This document shows positions 1-11,182 of a DNA stretch of 20,557 nucleotides, in pieces. The position numbers and the translations under genes were made by a program. The notes beneath the pieces were generated by a model, which was given only the letters and a program-made list of their open reading frames with translations, did no database searches and had not been told where the DNA came from. Source of the DNA: Phycisphaeraceae bacterium (GTDB lineage Bacteria > Planctomycetota > Phycisphaerae > Phycisphaerales > Zrk34); contig JANQJT010000158.1 in assembly GCA_028281485.1 (NCBI GenBank), positions 1-20,557 of the forward strand, written 5' to 3'. How positions within the stretch are numbered: the first letter of the stretch is position 1; each line of letters opens with the position of its first letter.

Positions 1-2
1 TG

Positions 3-215
3 GCCGTGGCCGCGCGTCTGGGCAGGCGCTGGGTCGGCACGGAGATGAGCGACGACTACGCCCAGCGCGCCACCGAGCGCATCGAACACGTGGCCGAGAC
101 GGGCCAGACGCACACCACGACGCTGGTCGACAAGGGCATCGAGCGCGGCAACCCCAAGAAACCCGCCGAGCCGCACCGCTCACCCGACATCCGCAAGCAG
201 CGCGAGTCCGCGTAA
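3..215 (+). CDS. DNA methyltransferase, C-terminal end (partial)
   Basis: This is the 3' end of a gene that starts left of the window. The visible residues read AVAARLGRRWVGTEMSDDYA, followed by a helix containing RATERIEHV. That is the usual C-terminal strand and helix of N4/N6 (DNA adenine or cytosine) site-specific methyltransferases, where a (K/R)LGR(R/K)(W/Y)(I/V)G(I/V)E segment follows the AdoMet-binding motif. The last 35 or so residues are hydrophilic, basic and low in complexity, and probably disordered. The catalytic (D/N)PP(Y/W) motif and AdoMet motif lie outside the window, so target base and specificity cannot be judged, nor whether a restriction partner exists. The call rests on this short match only. 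Confidence 0.6.
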   Translation, partial: AVAARLGRRWVGTEMSDDYAQRATERIEHVAETGQTHTTTLVDKGIERGNPKKPAEPHRSPDIRKQRESA

Positions 216-240
216 GCCCGCAACCATTCCCGAGACCGCC

Positions 241-1098
241 ATGCAGATCGAAGCCATCGCCAACTACCGGTGCGACACGGGTGAGAACCCGCTGTGGGAC
301 GAGCGCAGGCGGTGCGTGTACTGGTGTGACATCCCGACCGGCCGCGTGTTTCGCTTCGACCACGACACCGGCGCGCACGAGCAGATCTATTCCGGCGAGA
401 CGGTCGGCGGGTTCACGATCCAGGAAGACGGTTCGCTGCTGCTGTTCCGCGTGCGCGACATCGCGCTGCTGACCGATGACGGCCAAGTGACGTCGCTGAT
501 CCCGTTTTCCGACGCGGGCGTGCCGCGGTTTAACGACGTGATCGCGACGCCCACCGGTGAGGTGTTGGCCGGCACGATGGGCGAAGGCCTGCTCGGCGGG
601 CTGTACCGCGTGACACGCGATCGCGTCGTCACCAACCTGTGGCGCGGCACGGACTGCTCCAACGGCATGGCCTTCACCCCCGATCGCCAGACCTTCTACT
701 GGACCAATTCCACCACGCGTCAGATCTTTGAATACCCCTACGACGACGCGACCGGCGCGATCGGTTCGCCACGACCGCTGGTCTCCATCAACCCCGGCGA
801 AGGCAACCTCGACGGCCTGGCCCTCGACAACCACGGCCGACTGTATTCGGCGCGCTGGGACGGCGGCGGCGTGTTCATCTACGACCCGCACGGATCGTAC
901 ATCGACACCATCCCCGTCCCCGTGGCCAAGGCAACGAGCTGCTGCTTCGGCGGACCGAACCTCGACGAGCTCTATGTCACCACGTCGCACTGGGGCTGCG
1001 AAGACGACCCCGCCGCGGGCACGCTGTACCGCGTGACCGGACTGGGCGTGCGCGGGTTGATCGAACACCGATCTCAAATCAAAACCGCGACGGACTAA
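241..1098 (+). CDS. SMP-30/gluconolactonase family lactonase
   Basis: This 285-residue protein is a complete six-bladed beta-propeller of the SMP-30/gluconolactonase/regucalcin family. These enzymes hydrolyse sugar lactones such as gluconolactone with a bound divalent metal. The metal ligands of the family are all present: Glu15 in ENPLW, Asn141 in CSNGMAF and Asp191 in NLDGLALD. Arg96 and Asn98 in the RFND segment match the substrate-binding pair of regucalcin. There is no signal peptide, so it should be cytoplasmic. The start follows the methyltransferase stop by 25 bases without a clear Shine-Dalgarno sequence. The last few codons double as the terminator of the convergent secA gene. The actual sugar lactone cannot be told from sequence. 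Confidence 0.88.
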   Translation: MQIEAIANYRCDTGENPLWDERRRCVYWCDIPTGRVFRFDHDTGAHEQIYSGETVGGFTIQEDGSLLLFRVRDIALLTDDGQVTSLIPFSDAGVPRFNDVIATPTGEVLAGTMGEGLLGGLYRVTRDRVVTNLWRGTDCSNGMAFTPDRQTFYWTNSTTRQIFEYPYDDATGAIGSPRPLVSINPGEGNLDGLALDNHGRLYSARWDGGGVFIYDPHGSYIDTIPVPVAKATSCCFGGPNLDELYVTTSHWGCEDDPAAGTLYRVTGLGVRGLIEHRSQIKTATD

Positions 1099-1110
1099 GC
1101 CCGCCGCGGT
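1074..1110 (-). terminator. Rho-independent terminator of secA
   Basis: Read on the minus strand just past the secA stop, ACCGCG (1110-1105) pairs with CGCGGT (1089-1084). Three further pairs, CGG with CCG, form inside one mismatch, around a loop of about seven bases. The stem runs into TTTTGATTTG, a typical U-rich tail. The structure lies within the last codons and stop of the convergent lactonase gene. Confidence 0.7.
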
Positions 1111-1139
1111 GAGGGGTCTCGCAATGCGTGTGATCGGCG

Positions 1140-4976
<3,837 letters not shown>

Positions 4977-5027
4977 GGTCGTATCTCTATCTGTTGAAAC
5001 GGTGGGTTGATCGTGTGATGCGAGACG

Positions 5028-5062
5028 CAAACAAGAATCGATCGCGGCGATGGCGCGCGATC
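5028..5062 (-). terminator. Candidate terminator between small exported gene and secA
   Basis: On the minus strand, GATCGCG (5062-5056) and CGCGATC (5046-5040) form a perfect 7-bp stem with a 9-base loop. It is followed by GATTCTTGTTTG, a moderately T-rich tail. It lies downstream of the 5101-5433 gene and upstream of secA, so secA may have its own promoter in the roughly 50 bases that remain. No clear -10/-35 pair is visible there. Confidence 0.45.
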
Positions 5063-5100
5063 ACGTGGGGGCGGGCGGTCCGACCGGGCGGGACCGGCGA

Positions 5101-5433
5101 TCAACCGAAATGGGGCGGGGGCAGATCGATCAGCGTGGGCAGCACGGCGGGTGCCGGCCGATCTTCTGCGACGGGAGGTGCGATGAACGAGACGTCGTCG
5201 GTCTGCGGCAGCGCGATCGGTTCGATCGCCCGGTCGGCAAAGACGGGCGCCACCTGATCGCCACACAGATCGCGAACGGTCTGCGTGATTTGTGTCGTGA
5301 TCGACTCGGCACGACGCACCGTCTGGTCGATCACCTGCTCGGCGCTGACCGGCGCGGCGGGCATGACCATGGCCATGCTGACCACGGCCAGCGGCAGGAT
5401 GACGGCTCGACATGTCCGGTACCGATCGTTCAT
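5101..5433 (-). CDS. Small exported protein of unknown function
   Basis: This 110-residue protein starts at the ATG at 5433. The N terminus MNDRYRTCRAVILPLAVVSM continues into a hydrophobic stretch ending PAAPVSA-EQ, a typical Sec signal peptide with cleavage near residue 31. The mature part is about 80 residues. It has a short amphipathic region (VIDQTVRRAESITTQITQTV), one Cys in RDLCGDQ, and a Pro-rich, probably extended C terminus ending DLPPPHFG. I recognise no domain. The longer reading from 5502 would bury the signal peptide and is unlikely. An overlapping plus-strand frame is also open, but only the minus-strand frame gives a signal peptide. It lies 124 bases upstream of secA on the same strand, with a candidate terminator between. 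Confidence 0.55.
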   Translation of the reverse strand: MNDRYRTCRAVILPLAVVSMAMVMPAAPVSAEQVIDQTVRRAESITTQITQTVRDLCGDQVAPVFADRAIEPIALPQTDDVSFIAPPVAEDRPAPAVLPTLIDLPPPHFG

Positions 5434-5607
5434 AGCCGTATCAGTATCGTCATGATTCCGCGGCGAGGTCAAGCGAGTCGGTGTGAAAAGCGTATTTGCC
5501 ATAAATAATGCGTAAGTGACCCCCGTAAAAGGCGTTTATACCATGTCACCTGCGCAAAAACCCTTCCGGTCCGGCTTGCCCAAGGGATTGTTACATAAAA
5601 AGATACA

Positions 5608-5620
5608 CCTCCCAAGGAGG
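5608..5620 (+). promoter_or_regulatory. Shine-Dalgarno hairpin of the GH42 gene
   Basis: AAGGAGG (5614-5620) is a near-perfect ribosome binding site, ten bases before the ATG at 5631. It is the strongest in the window. CCTCC (5608-5612) is exactly complementary to GGAGG (5616-5620) across a CAA loop, so the mRNA can fold its own ribosome binding site into a 5-bp all-GC hairpin. The surrounding leader (about 5486-5610) is AT-rich compared with the genes, consistent with a divergent promoter region, though I cannot point to a confident -35/-10 pair. Confidence 0.5.
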
Positions 5621-5630
5621 ACCCGTCGTC

Positions 5631-7760
5631 ATGAGTAATCCCTATCCGCCCATCAACCCCGCGTTCTCGCGCATGCTGCACGGCGGTGACTACAACCCCG
5701 ACCAGTGGCAACACATGCCCGAGGTGCTCGAAGAGGACATGCGTCTGGCGAAGCTGGCGCACGTGAACACGATGACGGTGGGTGTGTTTTCATGGGCGGC
5801 TCTGGAACCTGCCGAGGGACGATTCGAGTTCGGCTGGCTGGACGAGACGATGGATCGCCTGGCCGACAACGACATGTACGCCGTGCTGGCCACGCCCAGC
5901 GGCTCGCGCCCGTTCTGGCTGAGCCAACAGTACCCCGAGGTGTTGCGCGTCACGCCCGACCGTCGCCGCAACCTGCCGGGCCTGCGTCACAACCACTGCT
6001 TCACCAGCCCCGTCTATCGCGAGAAGACCACGATCATCAACTCGCTCCTCGCCGAGCGATACAAGGACCACCCCGCCCTGCTCGTCTGGCACGTCTCCAA
6101 CGAGTACGGCGGCGAGTGTCACTGCGAACTCTGCCAGGAAGCCTTCCGCGCGTGGCTGCGCAAGCGATACAACGACGACATGGACGCGCTCAACCGGGCC
6201 TGGTGGACCAGCTTTTGGGCTCACACCTACACCGACTGGTCGCAGATCGAATCGCCCTCGCCGATCGGCGAGCGGTTCCTGCACGGCCTGGTGATCGACT
6301 GGAAACGCTTCGTTACCGATCAGACGCTCGACTTCATGCTTCACGAGATGAAGCCGCTGCGCGAGCACACGCCCGACATCCCCATCACCAACAACTTCAT
6401 GGGCACGTACCCCGGCCTGAACTACTGGAAGATGGCCGAGCACCTGGACGCGATCTCGTGGGACGCCTACCCGATGTGGCACCAGCCCGACGGCAATGCG
6501 GAGATGGGCTGCGCCACCAGCTACAACCACGACCTGAATCGATCGCTGGGCGGCGGCAAGCCCTTCATGCTGATGGAGTGCACGCCGAGCAACACCAACT
6601 GGCACGAAACATGCAAGCTCAAGCGACCGGGCATGCACAAGCTCAGCGCGATGCAAGCCGTGGCGCACGGCTCGGACACGGTGCAGTACTTCCAGTGGCG
6701 CAAGAGCCGTGGCTCCAGCGAGAAGCTCCACGGCGCGGTCGTCGACCACGTGGGCCACGAAAACAACCGCGTGTTCCGCGAGGTCGCGGACGTGGGCGTG
6801 ACACTGGAGAAGCTGGACGACGTGGTCGGCACGGCGGTCGATGCGAAGGTCGCGATCGTGTACGACTGGGAAAACAGCTGGGCCATCGGCGAGCTGCAGG
6901 GGCTGGGCAAGGAAAACCGCAATTACCTGCAGACCACGCGCCGTCACTACCAGCGGTTCTGGCAGCGCGGCATCGCCGTGGACATCATCGACCAGTCCTG
7001 CGACCTGACGAAGTACGACCTGGTCATCACGCCGATGCTCTACATGCTGCGTGAGAACATGGCCGAGAAGCTGCGCGCGTTCGTCGAGGCCGGGGGCACG
7101 GCGGTGGCGACGTACTGGACGGGCATCGTCAACGAGACGGACCTGTGTTACCTGGGCGGTTGGCCGGGCGACGGGCTGGGCGAGCTGTTTGGCATCTGGG
7201 ACGAGGAGACGGACACGCTGTACGACGGCGAGCGCAACGCGATCGTCGCCGAAGCGGACAACGCGCTGGGCCTGATCGGCAGCTACGAGACGCGTGAGCT
7301 GCACGCGCTGATCCACCTCAAGGGCGCACAGGCGTTGGCCTCGTACAAGAGCGATTTCTACGCCGGCCGCCCCGCCGTCACCGTCAACGCGTTCGGCAAG
7401 GGCGCCGCGTACTACATCGCCTCACGCAACGACGAACGCTTCCTCGATGACTTCTACACCGGCCTGATCGCGACGCTGAACCTGCCCCGCGCCATCGACG
7501 CCGACCTGCCCCGTGGCGTGACCGCTTCTTGTCGCACGGATGGCCGAAGCGACTATGTCTTCGTCATGAACTTCAACGACCACGCGGTCTCCATGGCACT
7601 CAACGGTTCAACCTACGAGAACATGGAAACCGGCGAGTCGATCGGCGCCGCCATCGAACTCGAGCCGTTCGGTGTGGTCATGCTCAAGACCGACGCCAAG
7701 CCGACCGCAGGAGTCGATGTCCAGGTCCCCCGCGACTCTCAGACCCGCCCCACCGGCTAA
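5631..7760 (+). CDS. GH42 beta-galactosidase
   Basis: This 709-residue enzyme belongs to glycoside hydrolase family 42, which cleaves terminal beta-galactosides with retention. The N terminus has the family signature MLHGGDYNPDQW. The acid/base Glu158 sits in HVSNEYGGEC and the nucleophile Glu316 in LMECTPS. Cys123, Cys163, Cys165 and Cys168 (HNHC and CHCELC) match the zinc-binding cluster of the Thermus enzyme. The TIM barrel covers about 1-390. The trimerisation domain follows, starting around the typical KVAIVYDWENSWA (406-418), and a small C-terminal beta domain ends the protein. There is no signal peptide, so it should act on imported oligosaccharides in the cytoplasm. No transporter or regulator lies beside it. 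Its stop overlaps the convergent photolyase stop by four bases. Confidence 0.95.
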   Translation: MSNPYPPINPAFSRMLHGGDYNPDQWQHMPEVLEEDMRLAKLAHVNTMTVGVFSWAALEPAEGRFEFGWLDETMDRLADNDMYAVLATPSGSRPFWLSQQYPEVLRVTPDRRRNLPGLRHNHCFTSPVYREKTTIINSLLAERYKDHPALLVWHVSNEYGGECHCELCQEAFRAWLRKRYNDDMDALNRAWWTSFWAHTYTDWSQIESPSPIGERFLHGLVIDWKRFVTDQTLDFMLHEMKPLREHTPDIPITNNFMGTYPGLNYWKMAEHLDAISWDAYPMWHQPDGNAEMGCATSYNHDLNRSLGGGKPFMLMECTPSNTNWHETCKLKRPGMHKLSAMQAVAHGSDTVQYFQWRKSRGSSEKLHGAVVDHVGHENNRVFREVADVGVTLEKLDDVVGTAVDAKVAIVYDWENSWAIGELQGLGKENRNYLQTTRRHYQRFWQRGIAVDIIDQSCDLTKYDLVITPMLYMLRENMAEKLRAFVEAGGTAVATYWTGIVNETDLCYLGGWPGDGLGELFGIWDEETDTLYDGERNAIVAEADNALGLIGSYETRELHALIHLKGAQALASYKSDFYAGRPAVTVNAFGKGAAYYIASRNDERFLDDFYTGLIATLNLPRAIDADLPRGVTASCRTDGRSDYVFVMNFNDHAVSMALNGSTYENMETGESIGAAIELEPFGVVMLKTDAKPTAGVDVQVPRDSQTRPTG

Positions 7761-9193
7761 GCCAACGACTTGGCCTTGACGGTTTCGTACGCCGCCAGCG
7801 CTTCGTCGCGTGCCCGCTTGTGATCCACCATCGGCTCGGGGTAGTCGCTCGGCCGATGCAGCGCAGGCGGCTCGTGAATCATCTGACCCGACAGCCCCGC
7901 CAGCTCCGGCACCCACCTTCGGATGTACACCCCCTCCGGATCGAACTTCTCGGCCTGCGCGGTCGGGTTGAAGATGCGGAAGAACGGCTGGGCATCGGCG
8001 CCGCAGCCGGCCGTCCACTGCCAGCCCAGCGTGTTGTTGGCCAGATCCGCATCGAACAGCGTGTCCCAGAACCATCGCGCGCCGTGGTGCCAGTGAATCA
8101 ACAGGTCCTTGCAAAGAAACGACGCGACGATCATGCGCACGCGGTTGTGCATCCACCCCGTCTGCCAGAGCTGGCGCATGCCGGCGTCGACGATCGGGTA
8201 ACCCGTTTGACCTCTCTGCCAGCGTTGCAATGCCGCTTCGTCATCTACCCACGGGAACACGGCGAAGTTCTCACGCAACGGCTCGGTCGTCGTGTGTGGG
8301 AAGTGAACGAGCAGGTGGTAGGCAAACTCGCGCCAGATGAGCTGCCTGAGGAAGGCGTCGATCTGACCGCGCGCTTCTGACGACCGGTGCCGCTGACGGG
8401 CCCGCAAAGCGCGATCCCAGACGGTGTACGGGCTGACCAGTCCGAACCGCAGACCGGTCGACATGCCACTCGTGGCGTCGAGGTCTGTGCGATCGCGTTC
8501 ATCCTTGTAACGCGTGACCGGATCGGCCAGGAAACGGTCGAGCCGACCGAGCACGTCGGCTTCCGAACAGTTCATGTGACTCGCGACCGACTCGTGCCAC
8601 GGGTGATCGGGCAGCAAACCGAGTTCGTCCACCGACATCGTCGTCGGCCATGTCTCGGGTGATTGCCAGTCGGCTTCACTCGGTCGGACAAGCGGCGAGC
8701 GGATCGGCGGCATGGCCAGGCACTTGCGATAGAACGGCGTGAACACGGTGTACGGGTTGCCCTGCCCCGTGTAGACCTCGGCCGGATCGTAGAGCAACCC
8801 CGCCCGGTACCGATGCACCTCGATGCCCACGCGCCGCAGCGCCGAAGCGATCGCGTCGTCGCGTTCGATCACCGCCGGCTCGTATCGATCACAGAAGTAC
8901 ACCGCCGACGCGTCCGTCTCATAGATCAGGGCAGACAACGTCTCGTGTGTCGAAGCGCCCGCGCGGATGATCAGTTGCGACCCCGCTTCACGCAGCGATA
9001 CATCCAACGCCCCCAGCGCGTGATGCAGCCCCACCCGCGTCGCCCCGCCCAGCGGCCAATCGCCCTCCCCATCGTCGCTGTGAATGTAGGCGGGAATCAC
9101 CGGCCGACCGCTCGCCACCGCCGCGTGCAGCGCGGGGTGATCGGTCAGACGCAGATCGTGACGGAACCAGACAATGACGGGCGGCGTATTCAC
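7757..9193 (-). CDS. phrB: Deoxyribodipyrimidine photolyase (class I type)
   Basis: This 478-residue flavoprotein repairs UV-induced pyrimidine dimers using blue light. The N terminus VIVWFRHDLRLTDHPAL is the start of the alpha/beta antenna-binding domain. The C-terminal FAD domain contains the segments QIDAFLRQLIWREFAYHLL (about 277-295), GMRQLWQTGWMHNRVRM (338-354) and DADLANNTLGWQW (381-393). The electron-transfer tryptophans of the E. coli enzyme (W306, W359, W382) align with W315, W368 and W391. The C-terminal RIFNPTAQAEKFDPEG is also typical. The start is a GTG at 9193, and no ATG fits better. The conserved motifs favour a CPD photolyase over a cryptochrome, but related (6-4) or cryptochrome-like enzymes cannot be fully excluded. 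Confidence 0.95.
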   Translation of the reverse strand: MNTPPVIVWFRHDLRLTDHPALHAAVASGRPVIPAYIHSDDGEGDWPLGGATRVGLHHALGALDVSLREAGSQLIIRAGASTHETLSALIYETDASAVYFCDRYEPAVIERDDAIASALRRVGIEVHRYRAGLLYDPAEVYTGQGNPYTVFTPFYRKCLAMPPIRSPLVRPSEADWQSPETWPTTMSVDELGLLPDHPWHESVASHMNCSEADVLGRLDRFLADPVTRYKDERDRTDLDATSGMSTGLRFGLVSPYTVWDRALRARQRHRSSEARGQIDAFLRQLIWREFAYHLLVHFPHTTTEPLRENFAVFPWVDDEAALQRWQRGQTGYPIVDAGMRQLWQTGWMHNRVRMIVASFLCKDLLIHWHHGARWFWDTLFDADLANNTLGWQWTAGCGADAQPFFRIFNPTAQAEKFDPEGVYIRRWVPELAGLSGQMIHEPPALHRPSDYPEPMVDHKRARDEALAAYETVKAKSLA

Positions 9194-9200
9194 TTGGTGT

Positions 9201-9206
9201 ATTGTA
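9201..9206 (-). promoter_or_regulatory. Possible -10 box directly before the photolyase start
   Basis: On the minus strand TACAAT matches the TATAAT consensus at five of six positions. It ends only seven bases before the GTG start codon, so transcription would begin at or next to the start codon and give a leaderless mRNA. No good -35 is visible. It could equally be chance in an AT-rich spacer shared with the divergent glycosyltransferase gene. Confidence 0.3.
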
Positions 9207-9250
9207 GATGTTAAACCCGCCGCTTGCCGCTACCATTCACGTCACAAGCC

Positions 9251-9994
9251 ATGGATTGCCCTCCCGATAACACGCCCCGATCGCTGACGATCCTCATGCC
9301 CGTGTTCAACGAGCACAAGACGCTGCACCAGATCCTCGAGCGCATCGAAGCGGTCGACCTACCCGGCGGCCTGGAGCGGCGCATCGTGCTCATCGACGAC
9401 GCCTCGACCGACGGCACGCGCGAGGTGCTCCGCGAGATCGAGCAATCCGACCGCGTCTACGGCGTGCACTACCACGAGGTCAACCGCGGCAAGGGCGCGG
9501 CGCTGCAGACCGGCTGGCAACGAGCCGACGGCGACCTGTTGCTCATCCAGGACGCCGACCTCGAATACGACCCCGCCGACTACCCCGCCCTGCTCGAACC
9601 GATCCTCGCCGGCCGCGCCGACGTGGTCTACGGCACACGCTTCGGCGCAGGCACGCACGGCGGGCTCTACCTGCAACACTACCTCGGTAACCGCCTGCTG
9701 ACCTTCTTCAGCAACCGCATGACCGGGTTGAAACTCACCGACATGGAGTGTTGCTACAAGGTCTTCCGCAGGGAGATCGTTGATCGGATCACCATCTGCG
9801 AGCAGCGCTTCGGCGTCGAGCCGGAACTCACCGCCAAGGTGGCGCGGCTCAAGGCGCGCATCGAAGAGGTCCCCGTCAGCTACGCCGGCCGATCCTACGC
9901 CGAGGGCAAGAAGATCGGCTGGGGTGACGGCGTCAGCGCGCTGCGCTGCATCCTCAAATACAACATCCTGTCTCACACCGAGCGGCCGGACTAA
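9251..9994 (+). CDS. GT2 glycosyltransferase, polyprenol-phosphate sugar synthase-like
   Basis: This 247-residue, single-domain family 2 glycosyltransferase has no membrane segments. It resembles the bacterial DPM1/undecaprenyl-phosphate sugar transferase group. Visible motifs are MPVFNE near residues 16-21, the nucleotide-binding DDASTDGT at 49-56, GKGAALQTGW at 80-89, the metal-binding DAD at 101-103, and FGVEPELTAK at 188-197. A late YAEGKKIGWGDG segment, common to the DPM-like group, follows near 216-227. The ATG at 9251 is preferred over an upstream TTG at 9224, because the family usually begins a few residues before SLTILMPVFNE. It lies nine bases before the dus gene and is probably co-transcribed with it. 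Donor sugar and lipid acceptor cannot be read from the sequence. Confidence 0.85.
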   Translation: MDCPPDNTPRSLTILMPVFNEHKTLHQILERIEAVDLPGGLERRIVLIDDASTDGTREVLREIEQSDRVYGVHYHEVNRGKGAALQTGWQRADGDLLLIQDADLEYDPADYPALLEPILAGRADVVYGTRFGAGTHGGLYLQHYLGNRLLTFFSNRMTGLKLTDMECCYKVFRREIVDRITICEQRFGVEPELTAKVARLKARIEEVPVSYAGRSYAEGKKIGWGDGVSALRCILKYNILSHTERPD

Positions 9995-10003
9995 AATAAA
10001 GTC

Positions 10004-11098
10004 ATGCTCCGCATCGGCTCGCTATCCCTGCCCACGCCCGTCATGCTCGCGCCCGTCGCGGGTCACTGTGACCTGCCCTTTCGCCTGGTCGTGCGCGGGT
10101 GCGGCTTCATGGGGCTGGCGTTCACGGACCTGCTGTGTCCCCACGGCGTGCTCAAGCAGAACCGACAAACCCAATACCTCATGGCCACGTGCGAAGCGGA
10201 CCGACCGCTGGGCATGCAGCTGTACGGGCGCGAACCGGACCTGATGTGCGAAGCGGCCCGGTGGGCGGTGGACCACGGCGCCGACACGATCGATATCAAC
10301 ATGGGCTGCCCCGTGGACAAGGTGACCAAGACGTTCGCCGGTTCGAAGATGCTGTGCATCCCCGACGAGACGGTTCGGCTCGCCGAGCGATTGATCGCAA
10401 CCGTGGGCGATCGCGTCCCGGTCACCGCCAAGCTGCGCCTCGGTTACGACAGCGAAGAGCTGACCGCGCCGGCGCTGGCGCGTCGCCTCGTCGAGGCCGG
10501 CATCCGATGCATCACGATCCACGGGCGCACCGCGGCGCTAAGGTTCAAGGGCAGCGTGGACCTGCCCGGTATCGCGCGCGTCGTCGAGTCGGTGCACGAA
10601 GCCGACCCGTCCGTGCCCTGCATCGGCAACGGCGACATCCGTACTCCCTTCGACGCCCAACGCATGATCGACGCGACCGGATGCGACGGCGTGATGATCG
10701 CCCGCGCCTGCCTGGGCGCACCGTGGCTGCTGTGCGACACCGCCTACTACATTCAACACGGCCAACTTCCCGACGAACTCACACTACGCCAGCGTCTCGG
10801 CTGCCTCCGCCAGCAGTTCCGCCACCTGCTTGCCCACCGCGAGACGCGCTTCGCCGTGAATCGCATCAGGCAGAAGATCGGCATCTACTCGGCCCACCTG
10901 GGCCCGTGCAAGAGCCTGCGGGAGGACGTGATCGCCATGAACACACCGGCCGATTTCGATGCGGCGGTCGATCGATTCCTCGACAACATGGGTGACGCCG
11001 CCGACCGCGTACCGGTCACCTGGGCCCAGCGGGACGCGATCTTCTGCCGCGAGGGCCGCTCGCTCGACGCCCTGGCCACCGCCGTAACCCGCTGTTAA
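10004..11098 (+). CDS. dus: tRNA-dihydrouridine synthase (DusB-like)
   Basis: This FMN enzyme of 364 residues reduces specific uridines in tRNA to dihydrouridine. The N terminus PVMLAPVAGHCDLPFRLVVR is the FMN-binding start of the TIM barrel. The catalytic cysteine is Cys102 in DINMGCPVDKVTK. Lys143 lies in VTAKLRLGYD, the HGRT motif is at 173-176, GNGD at 208-211, and the phosphate-binding segment GVMIARACLGAPW near 229-241. The C-terminal helical tRNA-binding domain is present, so the length is normal. The DINMGCPVDKVTK motif and overall length look closer to DusB than to DusA or DusC, but subgroup and target position are inferred. It follows the GT2 gene by nine bases. Confidence 0.93.
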   Translation: MLRIGSLSLPTPVMLAPVAGHCDLPFRLVVRGCGFMGLAFTDLLCPHGVLKQNRQTQYLMATCEADRPLGMQLYGREPDLMCEAARWAVDHGADTIDINMGCPVDKVTKTFAGSKMLCIPDETVRLAERLIATVGDRVPVTAKLRLGYDSEELTAPALARRLVEAGIRCITIHGRTAALRFKGSVDLPGIARVVESVHEADPSVPCIGNGDIRTPFDAQRMIDATGCDGVMIARACLGAPWLLCDTAYYIQHGQLPDELTLRQRLGCLRQQFRHLLAHRETRFAVNRIRQKIGIYSAHLGPCKSLREDVIAMNTPADFDAAVDRFLDNMGDAADRVPVTWAQRDAIFCREGRSLDALATAVTRC

Positions 11099-11130
11099 TC
11101 AGCGAAATAGTATTCACCCGGCCAGCGTCA

Positions 11131-11136
11131 TATAAT
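11131..11136 (+). promoter_or_regulatory. Consensus -10 box of the 61-aa/TPR-like operon
   Basis: A perfect TATAAT lies 46 bases before the ATG at 11183, in an AT-rich gap after the dus stop. The -35 region is weak; TAGTAT lies at 17-base spacing. A TSS near 11143 would leave a leader of about 40 bases carrying AAGGA (11170-11174) as ribosome binding site. Confidence 0.5.
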
Positions 11137-11182
11137 CGGACCGTTTATTCCATCGATACCTATTTGGATAAGGACTCTCGCT

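Noticed and set aside
4977..5030. TTG start of secA at 5030
   Set aside because: The 18 added residues are not SecA-like, and the TTG lies within a candidate terminator tail; the ATG at 4976 gives the family start.
5076..5096. CGGTCC/GGACCG inverted repeat between the small exported gene and secA
   Set aside because: Short stem without T-rich tail; the neighbouring stem at 5040-5062 is the better terminator candidate.
5434..5630. Search for sigma-70 promoters in the AT-rich divergent gap
   Set aside because: TTGCCA, TTATAC and CATAAA fragments are present, but no pair has 16-18-base spacing; only a general statement is justified.
5790..7316. 508-codon minus-strand open frame inside the GH42 gene
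   Set aside because: Antisense shadow of an unmistakable GH42 enzyme; no recognisable motif or ribosome binding site.
7758..7790. GCCAA-CGAC-TTGGC hairpin after the GH42 stop
   Set aside because: Only five base pairs, no real T-tract, and it lies in photolyase coding sequence; too weak to call a terminator.
9224..9250. TTG start of the GT2 glycosyltransferase at 9224
   Set aside because: The nine extra residues are not family-like, and an ATG at 9251 fits the usual distance to the first strand.
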